DNA of 60,000 nt from Apostichopus japonicus (GCF_037975245.1 NC_092577.1:31883398-31943397); one strand, 5' to 3'; positions 26,751-38,609 are shown, numbered from the stretch's first letter. Notes: generated by a model from the letters alone, not told the origin. A program made the numbers and translations.

Positions 26751-27720
26751 ACTACAGGGATTAGGGAGAAGGCTTGGTAAAGATTCTGACCTTCACCAGC
26801 GTTACAAGGTTTGTTAGGGTTATGTCACAGAGAGGCACAGGTGAAGGGGGAAGACCTTGATGAGAAATCAAGAGAGGGTAAGGTTTGCTACCTACCACAT
26901 CACCCGTCACCAATCTGATGAAGCCAGACAAACTAAGGGTAGTTTTTGATTGCGCTACACACTTTAAAGGGGTGTCTTTGAATACTCAGTTGCTCCAAGG
27001 CCCAGACTATACAAACAACTCGTCAGGAAAACTTAGCCATAATTAGTGACATTGAAGGTATGCTCCACCAGGTGCAGGTGCGGCAAGAGGATACCGATGC
27101 ACTACGGTTTCTTTGGTGAGAGGATGGAGACCTTATGAACCCGTGAAAGAGTATAAAATGCTCGTGCACTTGTTTGGGGCCACCTCGTCTCCAAGCTGTG
27201 CAGGATTTTCTTTGCGCAAAACAGTCGAGGACAACAAGAATGACTTTGACAAGGGCTTGAAAGGGTTGTCAATGATAATTTTTATGTTGACGATTGCTAA
27301 GCATCTGTGAGAAGTGTAAAGCAGGGCCAGAGACTAATATCACAACTCTGTGATATGCATAAAAGAAGCGGTTTCAGGTTAAACAAATGGGTTAGTAATA
27401 GCGTGGAATTGCTTTCCGTTGTTCCATGTACAGAGCGCGCAAATCCCATGGTCGATCTCGATTTGGATCATATGTCATCACAAAGGACTCTAGGTATAAT
27501 GTGGAATGTTTAAACTGCACATTCGGGTTCAAGGTGTCGTTAAAAGATAGTCCTTGTACAAGAAGAGGTATATTATCGGCCACTAGTTCTTTGCACGATC
27601 CCTTGGGATTTGGTGCGCCATTTACCCTCATTGCAAAGATCCTTCTGCAGGATCTGTGCACGTAATCCCTAGAATGGGACCAACTGGTTGGAAGAGTTGA
27701 GTTATAACGTTGGCAAGATT
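26700..27720 (+). pseudogene. BEL/Pao pol: reverse transcriptase, broken
   Basis: RT pieces are scattered over three frames: [20 protein letters not shown] at about 26936, motif A region [19 protein letters not shown] at about 27043 (first catalytic Asp), [17 protein letters not shown] at about 27176 and NFYVDDC at about 27278 (catalytic YVDD box). Each is separated from the next by a stop or frameshift, so no functional RT is made. The order and motifs are those of BEL/Pao. Confidence 0.85.
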
Positions 27721-27722
27721 GG

Positions 27723-28346
27723 TTGGCTGAAATGCCAGATTTCATGTCTGTCAAAATAGCAAGATGCTTAAAACCACCTCATTTTGAAAATGTTATCTAC
27801 AATTTACATGTGTTCGGCGATGCGTCCGAACGTGCATATGCCGCGAGTGCATATCTTCGGGTGGATGATTCTACTGGAGAGATCCACTGCGGATTTGTTA
27901 TGGGCAAATCTAGGTTGTCTCCCCTCAAGAAGGTAACAATCCCTAGGCTAGAACTTTCAGCAGCAGTTCTAGCAGTGACCATGGGACAGGTGATACTTGA
28001 AGAGTTGAGAGTACCAGTACGCACTGTAACCTTCTGGACAGACTCAACTTCTGTTTTATTGTATGTCCAAAATGAGAGTCGTCGTTTTCGTACATTCGTT
28101 GCTAATAGGGTAGCAAAAATCCATGCAGCAAGCGATGTCTCACAGTGGAGATATGTCAATACTTGGTCCAACCGAGCGGACGATGGGTCAAGGGGAATGC
28201 ATTCAAGGGACATTACGAAACAATGCCGCTGGTTAAATGGTCCAGCATTCTTATGGGCAGAAGAGGAGTTCTGGCCTGCAATGCTACCTGTGGTGTCAAA
28301 GGCTGCTACTCGGAACCAGGTGACCTTTACCCTAGCCTCGAGGTAA
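27723..28346 (+). pseudogene. BEL/Pao pol: RNase H
   Basis: An open frame of 207 codons carries FGDASERAYAASAYLR (first Asp), IPRLELSAAVLA (Glu in helix) and WTDSTSVLLYVQNESRRF (second Asp). This is the 'Pao RNase H' arrangement. The domain itself is intact in reading frame, but flanking RT and integrase are broken, so it is a remnant. Confidence 0.88.
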
Positions 28347-29454
28347 AGGTGGCAAAGACCTACCTCGTCGTATCCACCTATCCAATGTCAGCTTTGTTGG
28401 AGAGGTATTCCACATTGGGACGCCTTAAAAAGGGTGTGGCATGGATTCTACGTTAGAAGAAATTCCTGCTAGCTCGTAGCAAAGGGAATTCATGTGAAAT
28501 GTCGAAGGTATTTTCAGTTCGAGACTTAAGGGAGGCCGAAAGGGAAATAACCCTGCTGGTGCAATGAAATGTATTTCCAAACGAAATTAACTATGTGCGG
28601 CGAGGGTCATTGAGTAAAGGTCGTAAGGATAGTGCATTCAACGCATTGAACCCCATTCTGGTAGATGGAGTTCCGCGCGCTGGGGGCAGACTTCGGAACG
28701 CTCTCATCGTTGATGATGTGAGGCATCCGGTGATTTTCGACATTGATAATTGTGTAGTATCATCTCCTGGTCGACCACTCAGGGGCCGGAATGACTTGGA
28801 GCTCAGTTTGGACTAAATATTGGGTGTTGAGAGGATTTGCCAGTGTGAGACATGTGATAGGTAAATGTTCAGTTGTAAGAGGAGAAATGCTCCTCATAGA
28901 AACCAATTGATGGGAGAATTGCCAGCTGCACGTGTAACCCCTGAAAAGGGACCGTTCATCAATGTGGGCATTGATTACTTTGGGCCATTGTATGTTAAAC
29001 AGGTCGGAGCGAGGTAAAGAAATATGGATGTATCATGCTTGGTCGTAAGAGCTGTCTTTATTGAGTAAGCTGATAATTTGAGCACTAGTTCATTCTGAAA
29101 TGCGCTGAGACGTTTTATGAGTCGTAGAGGTAGCCCAGAGAAGATATTTTCTGATAACGGGTCTAACTTAAGGGTGGAGAGCGTGAGCTAAGAGAGGCAG
29201 TTAAGGCTCTGAATTCCACAAAGGTCGGATCGTTACTGCATGGGAGGGAAATCGAATGGCATTTCAACCCACCCACCGCATGCGGGGGGGGGGGCGGGAG
29301 TGTGGGAGAGACTGATTCGGTCGGTTAGAAGTATTCTGAAGAGCTTGTTGGGGGAGCAGATTGTTAGTCGATAGGTACTCACAACAGTGTTGGCAGAAGT
29401 TGAAAGCATTTTAAATGCAAGGCCATTGCCTCAGTTGAGCATGAACCCCTGCCA
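28347..29454 (+). pseudogene. BEL/Pao pol: integrase core, broken
   Basis: Pieces of the integrase are visible: PRAGGRLRNALIVDDVRHPV at about 28675 in the zinc-binding region, PFINVGIDYFGP at about 28951 with the first catalytic Asp, and IFSDNGSNL at about 29147 with the second Asp. Then WHFNPPTA and a G-rich indel (29286-29297) follow. Several shifts separate them. Confidence 0.8.
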
Positions 29455-29829
29455 TTGACCCAAAACCAGATACTGCTTATGAGAAATTCTCCTAATGTCC
29501 CACCAGGTGTGTTTACAAAGACTAACGTTTATGGGCGACGTAGTTGGCGTCAAAGTCTATATTTGGCTGAGCAATTTTGGAAGAGGTGGCTGAAGGATTA
29601 TTTGCCACTGTTGCAACCAAGGCGTAAGTGGCATTCCGTGAAAAGGAATTTCCAGGTTGAAGATTTGGTATTTATGGTACAAGACAATGTGCCTCGAGGC
29701 AGGTGGTCGCTAGGAAGAGTAGTACAGGTCTTCCCTGATAAAGCTGGACATGGAAATGTAAGGCAAGTTGAAGTACGGGCGTCTTCGAAATATTACAGAC
29801 GCCCCATTGCAAAATTGTGTTTGTAAGAA
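29455..29829 (+). pseudogene. BEL/Pao integrase C-terminal domain (DUF5641-like)
   Basis: The frame contains RSWRQSLYLAEQFWKRWLKD, VKRNFQVEDLVFMVQDNVPR, GRWSLGRVVQVFPDK and ends RRPIAKLCL. This is the usual last domain of BEL/Pao Pol, which is thought to bind DNA. The segment is uninterrupted from the Met at 29455 to its stop at 29827-29829. Between this and the 3' LTR (29830-30184) there is only non-coding leader and a weak polypurine tract. Confidence 0.85.
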
Positions 29830-30184
29830 GGTGTCATTGAGGACTAGTGATGATCTGGCATATAACATATTGCTATTTGTATTACATTGTGTATTTTAGG
29901 TAGTCGATGTTCAAGAGTAATGGCAATGACTGTATTTAATCATTGCTTGATGATTTGAGAGTAGAAAGTAGTCGATTGACGTTATCGTTTCGTAAATTAG
30001 TTTTGGCATCTTAAAGCCTATTGTATAACATTCTGTTTAATTTATATTGTGTATCAATTTAGTGTTGCTTTATCTGTTGCAAGCGTACATACAGTACTTA
30101 GTTCCCTGAATTCCTATGCACGCAATACGCCGCTATAATATTAAAGGGAAATGAGCACTTGGGGTGACTCATTTGGGGTCGGTA

Positions 30185-30870
30185 TGTAGCGTCATAGCTA
30201 TTGGAGTAGAGCGCCACCAATTTTAGCTTTACTTTTTGGCTTCAGTTTTTGATAGCGATCTAGACCATGACTTGGCCAGCTCAGGAGAGAAGCATAAAAC
30301 CGAGAGTTGCTTGTGTAGTTGTACATCGAGCGGCAGTTTTCTTTCACTTTATAGCAACACTGGTAGTAATTTGATTAAGTTGGATACAGTTGGTAAGTGA
30401 TGAGATTAAATTCAATGACTGTGTGCTGGGATGATGGGGGCCATGTGACCGATATCGTTTATAAATTATAAGTTAAGAAAAGTCACATTCATATCAGGCC
30501 ATGTGATGCATTGGTTATGGCCTTCTGTGCATTTCCATTGGGATGCCTAAGCGTAGGCTACTGTGGATTCACGATAAACATTGCCTGCTGGCAGTGTGTA
30601 GTTGGGGTATTCATGGGCCTAAATTACTTAAGCTATGTGGAGTTGTGGGTATACAGGTATTGTTGTTCATAGGTCTGATTTGGTTATTGCTTTAATGATA
30701 ATTACATTAAGAGTGTTTACCTGATATTTATATGATTTATTTGTTCTCTTTTTATAGTGAACCTTGTTACATGGCGTTTTGTTAAGCTAAAGTCGAAAGT
30801 GCAGGAGTCACTTAATAAACACGAGTTGGAAATCAAAAAAAAACAGAGTTTTTTTTATGTCACGAATACA
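30185..30870 (+). repeat. 3' LTR of the BEL/Pao element, 686 bp
   Basis: Starts TGTAGCGTCA and ends GAATACA, next to the target duplication CATAC. It repeats the donor-like CAGTTG|GTAAGT (GT at 30393-30394) and the pyrimidine tract ending TAG (AG at 30756-30757), then continues with 113 bp not found in the 5' LTR. It is therefore the only full-length LTR copy. Confidence 0.85.
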
Positions 30871-31140
30871 CATACTACCGTGGCTGCTGCTACTGTTACT
30901 ACCAATGCTGCTACCACAACTGCTGCTGCTAATGGTAATGCTACTACTGCTAATTATGTTACATATACTACTGCCGATACTACAACACTACTACTGCAAC
31001 TACTACTAGTACTACTACTTCTGCTATTACTACCACTGGTACTCATACTACCGTGGCCGCTGCTGCTACTGTTACTACCACTGCTACTACTACAACTGCT
31101 ACTAGTACTGATGCTTCTGCTGCTAATATTACTGCTAGGT
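30871..31140 (+). repeat. ACT/GCT trinucleotide-rich repeat (right part)
   Basis: Continuation of the repeat at 23061-23715, beginning with the second CATAC. A block of about 100 bp (AATTATGTTACATATACTAC to GGTACTCATAC) is a diverged copy of the block just left of the retrotransposon. Confidence 0.95.
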
Positions 31141-32064
31141 TACCACTTGTACCAGAAATACCACTGCTACTATACTACTTTTACCACCACTAATATGGGC
31201 TACTGCTGTTGTGCACAGTGCGACAGTCTAACACGCGAAAACCCGAGGCCTTACATCGATGGCGGACAATTACGACCAATTACCCCAATGACAAGGTTTG
31301 ATATGATAACAGATCAAACTTAAACCTAAACTATCCATGATAAAATAGTGAGGGTGACAACACTCAAAATGGTCATATTATCCAGCAAATGCTGGTACGC
31401 CTAGTATGACGTGCTAATATGGGCCTCTCCTCATTGGAACTATTTCCCTCCCACCAAGGTTTATCAACTTGAACCCAAGAATATTGAGTTATAAACATTA
31501 AAACAGTCATATCATTAAAAGTTCTAATGACAAGATGACGACATTTTCAGCCCAGTCCCAGTTTAAAACTGAACTGACTAAGCATTGAATTTTGGTCTGC
31601 CATGTGATGTTAGCTTGTTGATAGACTGTGAAAATATTTGCTAATCCTAACTCCTTCATTTTCCTTTGAACTTCTCATATTTCACAGATGACTATATAGT
31701 ATTGTAATTTTAGCTCGATAATTATAAAAAAAATAGATATATTTGTTATATTTATCCTGAATAACAGGTAATTAACATTGTGCACGATGAATTCCAGTGA
31801 TTGCACATAGTAGATATCTTTTATATCTGCAATAATGGTCCTTTGTAGTTGGTTCCAACGACGTCACACGATTCGCGTCGACATAGCAGTTATTAGTTCA
31901 CTGAATATTCATGACATTTCCTACCTCACTTTGGTGCTTTGTATAAGATCAAGTAAAGTGAATGAAGGTTTGTTTGGTTAGTAGCCTGTAGAGGAGTGTC
32001 GGCTCCAAATGTTTTTTTTTTCTCCTGACATTTTGGGTATCACGCATACTATTAAGCTATCCAA
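31141..32064. other. no gene recognised; possible promoter region of sulfotransferase 2
   Basis: AT-rich sequence without motif-bearing frames. If the first exon proposed at 32065 is real, its promoter would be here, but no clear core element was seen. Confidence 0.3.
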
Positions 32065-32251
32065 ATGGGTACCGTACGTGAAGTGCTTGGAAAGCGATGG
32101 TGTTCATTTATAGTGAAACTCATTTTGGGTTATTTAATTTTCAAATTGGGATTTTTCGTGTATTACACTATTAGTTTGGAACATGCTGGTCTCGACTCAA
32201 CACATATCAGTAACATCAACTCTGCCAGGCTGGTTAAAGCAAGAACATATG
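32065..32251 (+). CDS. possible signal-anchor first exon of sulfotransferase 2
   Basis: Translation from ATG 32065 gives a short basic tail (MGTVREVLGKRW), then about 22 hydrophobic residues (CSFIVKLILGYLIFKLGFF, then VYYTI) and a polar segment, which is the layout of a type II Golgi membrane enzyme. A donor-like ATATG|GTGACA at 32251/32252 would leave a one-base phase that fits the stem exon at 39696. Another possible donor with the same phase is GCTG|GTCTCG upstream. Beyond the donor the frame runs into the ATCT microsatellite and cannot be real protein. The assignment rests on same strand, phase and topology; no transcript was available. The intron would be about 7.4 kb. Confidence 0.4.
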
Positions 32252-32263
32252 GTGACATCTATC

Positions 32264-33175
<912 letters not shown>

Positions 33176-33900
33176 TTTTTATGATTCTTTTCATGATAAG
33201 CAAGCCTAGAATACAAGCGACCTCTATGAAAAGCACTTAAATTTGCGTTCGAACTGATCGGCGTTCAATTTGCAGTGCAATTTGTATCAACACAAACCTG
33301 ATATATTAAATTGAAGATCAACTTTTTATCAAGTAACGTTAAGGTAGCAAACTAACTTGACATCAAAAAGGTATACCGGTACAAAAGAATGATGCTTTGT
33401 TGTCCCTGAAAATATGAGCTTGAACTAAAATATTTATATAAAAAAATCGTTTTCCAAATTACCAAAATAAGCTAGCTGGAGAACATTCAGACAATGTTCC
33501 ACCAATGGGTGATAATATAACTCGTAGTTCATTTTTGTGTTTAAATAGTTCATATATACTGTACATAAGGTTGGATAACAATATCGTCTGAAATATCTGG
33601 GTCCAAATTAGTTTCAAAGCGACTAAACCTGTCATATGTATTATATTAAAACGTTAACGTGGCTGGTAAATGAAACGAAATTTGTGTAGGTGTTATTTTA
33701 CAGTATATCTCTTCGAATATACCCGTTAGTAATTGTATTGACATTATCGTCAATGGTCAACTGGTTTTTCTCCATTGAACGTAAGGCGTGAACCTGTTCT
33801 CCTGGAACACCTTGTGCTATTGTTATGAAATCCCTACGCGTTGTGTAAAGTGTGCTCGTGTGAATGGGGGAAACAATATCATTATATTTCTTATATTTTC
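33176..33900. other. no gene recognised
   Basis: Unique-looking AT-rich DNA in the proposed intron of sulfotransferase 2. Confidence 0.4.
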
Positions 33901-34455
33901 TGTTTAACAAAAGTATTTCATTCGTTGTGTGTACGTAAAGGCCTAAATTGTTCGGTGACCGTTATAAATTATTCGTGTAGGAATCAGTCACCGTGACTGA
34001 ACCGCAATCTCGGTGGTCTGAGACTTATTGTAATTTAACCTGGTGTGGCTGGAGAAGTAAACAACGGGCTGCTTTAATTGGGGTACTTTAATTTAAAATA
34101 TAGACAAATATAAACACTCTTTATATATATATATATCGATATAGACAAAAACAAGAAGGCTTTTTTTCTTTTTCTTATATTTGCGGTTAAAAGGTCGTAG
34201 ATTTCGTGGACGGTATTCAGTAATAGCATTCCGCAATACTGATGAAAGGAACAGAAATATAGAAGCCGACATTGACTTCCTCATCAAACAATATCGCTAA
34301 TAAACATATTGTTATTATATTTCTTTGTTTAACAATAGTATTTCATTCGTTGTGTGTATACGTATAGGCCTAAATTGTTCTGTGGTGACTGTTGTAAATT
34401 ATTCGTGTAGGAATGAGTCACCGTGAAAACCGCAATCTCGGTGATCTGAGAATTA
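33901..34455. repeat. direct duplication of a ~130-bp segment
   Basis: 33901-34032 and 34326-34455 both contain AGTATTTCATTCGTTGTGTG, AGGCCTAAATTGTTC, AAATTATTCGTGTAGGAAT and ACCGCAATCTCGGTG in the same order, about 425 bp apart, with small indels. The spacer holds a short TA run and nothing coding. Confidence 0.85.
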
Positions 34456-34509
34456 TTGTTGTGATTGAAAAGAAGCCAATGTTTTCGATGGCCTACTACA
34501 AACCGTCAT

Positions 34510-35155
34510 TGAATAATAATAATAATAATAGTAATAATAATAATATATTTTTTTTTCATTTTTTTATTTGCATCCATCTCTTCTGCACAACATAATAAGT
34601 TGAAAAGAAAGAAAAAGTTCGTTTCATGACACCAAAAAGGACATTTCCTTTATCAATAATGCAAAGAATCACTTAGCAGTTTAATTTCTTTGTGCTTTTT
34701 GTTATTGATAAGTTTATGCATTTCAACACTCAAGAAAAATGGAAGCTTATGCTTGAAAATATCATAACTTGGAACGCTTTTGTTAATTCTGCAAAGGTAA
34801 ATATAATATTTGGCATAAAACATTGTCAGGCTATACCATTTCATTTTGTTCTCATAATCATAACCAAAACACACGTGTTCGTACTCAACTTCAAGTTTTG
34901 AATTAAAGATTTCAAGATATATTTTGTTCCAAATATCCCCAACTGCGCTACAGCGCCAGTAAAGGTGGTCTAAAGTTTCAGTAGATTCACCACAAAAACT
35001 GCAACTTGGGTCGTCAATAATGTTAATTTTACTAAGACAACTATTTGTAGCAATGATACGATGGATAAACTTGTACTGAAAGCTTCTTAATTTAGTATCT
35101 CTAATCTTGCTACAAGAAACAAAAATTTCACTCCAGTTTAAAGTGGTGCCTTTAA
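34510..35155 (-). mobile_element. L1/Tx1-like LINE fragment: ORF2 C-terminus and tail
   Basis: On the minus strand one frame is open from about 35152 to the stop at 34653 (about 166 codons). It includes LRSFQYKFIHRIIATN, then CSFCGESTETLDHLYWRC, the CxxC...HxxxxC zinc-knuckle (zf-RVT) found at the ORF2 C-terminus of L1/Tx1-type LINEs, and SLTMFYAKYYIYLCR. After the stop comes a short 3' UTR and an (ATT)n tail (about 34555-34510). The 5' part with endonuclease and RT is missing. The open frame suggests a fairly recent insertion. Confidence 0.82.
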
Positions 35156-35330
35156 AATAATAATAATAATAATCAGCAGTTATTTTTACGACGCTTAAGC
35201 GAACACAAATGTGGGAGAAGCCCGCAAGAGCTTATGGATTATAACTTACACGTCGGGTGGCTTCCAATTCAACATTTTAACACAAATTTTGAAATCTTTT
35301 CAATTTAGAAAGTCATTTCCAATACACCCG
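35156..35330 (-). mobile_element. SINE fragment, second copy of the 15.6-kb SINE body
   Basis: Shares ACGACGCTTAAG, ACACAAATGTGGGAGAAGCC and AGCTTATGGATTATA with 15575-15640 in the same orientation, but the tRNA-like head is missing. In the minus orientation it ends with an (ATT)n tail (35156-35175) that abuts the LINE fragment. Confidence 0.75.
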
Positions 35331-36599
35331 AATTACACATTAACTGTTTCGAAATCAGTTGCTGCTGTTTTCATATCGTTTGGGAATCTTGTTAATTTTG
35401 TTTTTACTTCTCTCATTCAGTAATCAATAGTTTAGGAAATAATGGAACAAATAGAACAAAAGTAAAACCTTAGTTCGGGTAAATTCCCTCTCTCTCCACC
35501 TCTCTCTCTCTCTCTCTCTATTCGTTTCGTTTTCATTTTGGTCAGTTTAGTTTGTTATAGAGACACTCAATAAACCCCCTTTAACAAATCACGGCAATGT
35601 AATCGTTTTAGTTGACTTGAAAACAATTTTTAGCTGGTATTATAGTTCGTTCTTCAAGATGACGCGTTAATATGTACAATAAGTTTATTCCTTGTATTAA
35701 ATTATAAACAGGAACTGGACAAGCCAAGAACACCCGATTCTCGCAGAGTTATCAGCAGGGTATATATGAATCAGGTTTTGAAACCATTTACTCAGTTATA
35801 GCTATAGACTGTGTGAAACAGCTTTCAAGTCCTTTACAGTTGGCCTTTACCCTTTTCTATTCTTTCTGCTGTTTTCTCTCATTTTTGTTCTTTCAGAATA
35901 ACAAGAAAAATGAAATTGCAATCTCTATCACCAATCGCTAGCATTGAATATGAATATGGACTAAAATAAAGCCTCGTTATCACCAGTTATATTTTCTCTG
36001 TCTTTTCGTTAGCTCAAAACCTGAACTGTTTCTTGCTGCCCAAAAAAAAAACAGCTGTGTGCAGGCGATGCATGATTGAAAATTATAACCAGTATCTACA
36101 CTAATAACTCAGTTGAAGGATCAGCCTGCTCTCAGTGCTATAAATCGTCCTTTTCCGTATTGATATATGTCACATACAATCACGTAATTACAAGTATAGG
36201 AACTGTGCATGCATATACGAAAATCATAACAACGCCTCGGCATTTGCATGGGGGTGTAGTAGGTTTTTGAACCCTACGTGGGTGTATAAACTTGTTGTTA
36301 AAAAGTATACGTTATTCAGAAACTCAATCTATAGGGGAAAATGTTTAGTCGATAATATGAAACAGTGGTATCAAGCGTGCTTTCATTACTGCCATGGGAA
36401 AAAAGTACCTCGTGCATTGTTTACAAATATAGTATTATACTGTTGGCTGTGTTCGTATAGTTACAGTATTTATATAGCCTAAGAACCGTCATTTGTTTGT
36501 AGTTATTTGCGCGTGTCTCTCGCTATACATCAGTTTGCACCGACGGCAATTACAGCAAGAACGAACAGCCAGCGTCCACACTGCTACTTTTCCACGGTT
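35331..36599. other. no gene recognised; short (CT)n at 35488-35520
   Basis: AT-rich DNA of the proposed sulfotransferase 2 intron. Open frames of 60-70 codons have no motif. Confidence 0.4.
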
Positions 36600-36608
36600 G
36601 GCCGGGAG

Positions 36609-36858
36609 GCGTAATTTTTTTTCCTATGACGAATAAGGGCATCGGCCAATCAAATCCCTGGATTCCAAACATGTGACGCTTTTTCAAAAAACATGTTCTG
36701 AATCTTTTTTCCTAGTTTTGACCCCAGATTATGAACGACAATCCTTTGTCGGAAACGAATCCCTAACCCACTTTCTAAACCATAACTCTGATTTCAAACG
36801 AATTTGTAAATTCCTGAAAACCTGAAACCCTTGTTCGTCCTAGGAATAAAAATTAGGC
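36609..36858. mobile_element. MuDR-like MITE, 250 bp, 9-bp target duplication
   Basis: Inverted termini GCGTAATTTTTTTTCCTATG (left) and the inverse of GCCTAATTTTTATTCCTAGG (right) extend for about 30 bp. The element is flanked by the exact 9-bp direct repeat GGCCGGGAG (36600-36608 and 36859-36867). A 9-bp duplication is the size made by Mutator-like transposases. There is no coding content. Confidence 0.85.
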
Positions 36859-37067
36859 GGCCGGGAGGGATTTCCATATTGTCGATGGTATGGACAGGCC
36901 TAACGAGACTTAGACGGTAGAGGGAGGGGGGGGGGGCGTTGGGAGGGTAACAGTGCCAGGGCTCAATTATGGGGCCGGATAAAATATGTCCCGATTCCCC
37001 GGGAAAAATATGGCTGTGGCTTTAAGAAGAAAACATAAGGTGATATCATTCTCCACGAGCCCGGCCT

Positions 37068-37389
37068 TATGGAAAGCCATTTTAACATTAAATCAGGACT
37101 TTGAGATATCTCGAAATAATTGCAGATATCTTAAAAATCAATTTTAGATATCACGAAATACCAGAGGATTTGAGATATCTGAAATAGAAGTTTAGATATC
37201 TCGAATTCAATTCAGATATCTCGAAATCCCTGTTAGATATCTGAAATAGACTGTTAGATATATGAAATAGTATTTTAGATATCTCGAATTTTATTTTAGA
37301 TATCTGAAATATAATTTTAGATATCTCGAATTTGAAACAATTTCAGATATCTGAAATTCCCGATTAAATGTTAAAAATGGCTTTCCATA
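37068..37389. mobile_element. small foldback element with GATATC palindrome array
   Basis: Inverted termini TATGGAAAGCCATTTTAACA (left) and the inverse of TATGGAAAGCCATTTTTAAC (right), about 33 bp each, surround about a dozen units of roughly 20 bp. Each unit has an AGATATCTCGAAAT-like core centred on GATATC. The exact 6-bp repeat CGGCCT flanks it (37062-37067 and 37390-37395). Its terminus matches that of the much larger element at 54670-57125. There is no coding capacity. The palindromic array would allow extensive hairpin formation. Confidence 0.88.
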
Positions 37390-37395
37390 CGGCCT

Positions 37396-38609
37396 GGCTC
37401 TCGGGATGCGATTGTTAACACCTGCAAGTATACAGAAAGTTATAGGTTATTACAGTTTGTGGCAGCTTGATTAAGGTCAATTTGGATACGTCTACTTATC
37501 TGTTGTGGCGATCAACTTTTCTTGGTTGACACCTTGCCGTTGATGGTGAGAACTGCTTACTGTGAAAAATCGGTTCCCATTGCGTTTGCTATTCTTACTA
37601 TATACCGTCGCAATTGCAATCACCGGTATCTGAAATCTTCAATCAGCAATATTAACCTGTAATCTGAAAAGAACGATTTTCGACTGAATAGATTGTACCG
37701 CATATAAATGTTGTATATGCTTGCGTAATAGTATTTTAGGGAATCAGGCGGTGGGTGGGAGGGCAGCTAACAATTGCTTCTCGTGCCTTAAAAGTTCCAT
37801 TAGCTTTGTACCTGTCATCCTCAGAAAACCCGCAATATATTGGGTTTTTGGGCTGTTTATCTTAATTTCCCTCAATGATGTGTTTATCAGCGTCCAAAGA
37901 TAACATTAAGGGTTGAAAGAGTACTTTCACCATTTTTTTTTCATTTTTTTTTTTTTTGTAGTTTTGTAAAAAAAAAAAAAAAAAAAAAAACATTAATTTG
38001 TCCCTCACTTGTAACATTTCTGATTTATTTATTAAGTTTTTCTCATTTTTTTGATGGTATTTTTACAATTTTTACAGACTTTTGTTTACATAATTATTGT
38101 AGTGCGCATGCGCGCTACAATATCGGGATTACTAACCCTCTCCACCATCTACATGGCTGGCTGGTGAATGCTAGCTGAACATACACTATTCGTAGCAATC
38201 TCACATTCACAGGTTGGGTACGCAGGAGAAAATTCAGACCCAGATTTGCAAAGAATTGTGGCGGCGAACAGTTAATTCTGCACACGTAAAGAAAATAGAT
38301 CTCCCTGAGTAGCCTACTTCTTCAAAACAATTCCTAAAATTCTCTACTTTGGTTCGTTATTCTCGAATTGAACAAGACAGATAACATCTGAACGCATTTG
38401 AGTTAACAATATCCTGCCAAAAAGTCGCAAGCAACAAATGGCGTTATCTGTACTAATTCAGCTCTAAGCTTGCAACTTATGCACCTCTATCGTTATTATT
38501 GCACGTAAATGGTATATATTACGTGTTTTGGATGATCAACAACCAGGGCCAGGAAATCGACCTAGCAATTTTTGATAGACCGGAGAGTTACATTTGTGTA
38601 ATGATATAG
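37396..38609. other. no gene; poly-T/poly-A tract at ~37930-37990
   Basis: Nothing coding recognised. A T-rich stretch followed by about 23 A residues (37969-37990) may be a degraded retroelement tail. Confidence 0.4.

Larger units (their letters stand above)
23716..30870 (+). mobile_element. BEL/Pao LTR retrotransposon, decayed, 7.16 kb
   Basis: The element has an LTR starting TGTAGCGTCA at 23716 and a second at 30185, gag-like and pol-like frames between them, and the domain set of BEL/Pao (protease, RT with YVDD, RNase H, integrase with a C-terminal DUF5641-like domain). It lies in a triplet repeat with the exact 5-bp duplication CATAC on both sides (23711-23715 and 30871-30875). Removing element plus one copy recreates ACTCATAC|TACCGTGG, which occurs intact elsewhere in the same repeat. 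The 3' terminus GAATACA gives TG...CA ends. Many stops and frameshifts interrupt gag, protease/RT junction, RT and integrase, so it is not autonomous. The two LTRs differ at several percent of positions by eye. Confidence 0.92.

Noticed and set aside
30757-31323. 188-codon ORF after the 3' LTR
   Set aside because: Starts in the LTR and runs through the ACT/GCT repeat; no motif.
37068-37389. CRISPR-like or regulatory GATATC array
   Set aside because: It has transposon termini and a target duplication, which explain it better.
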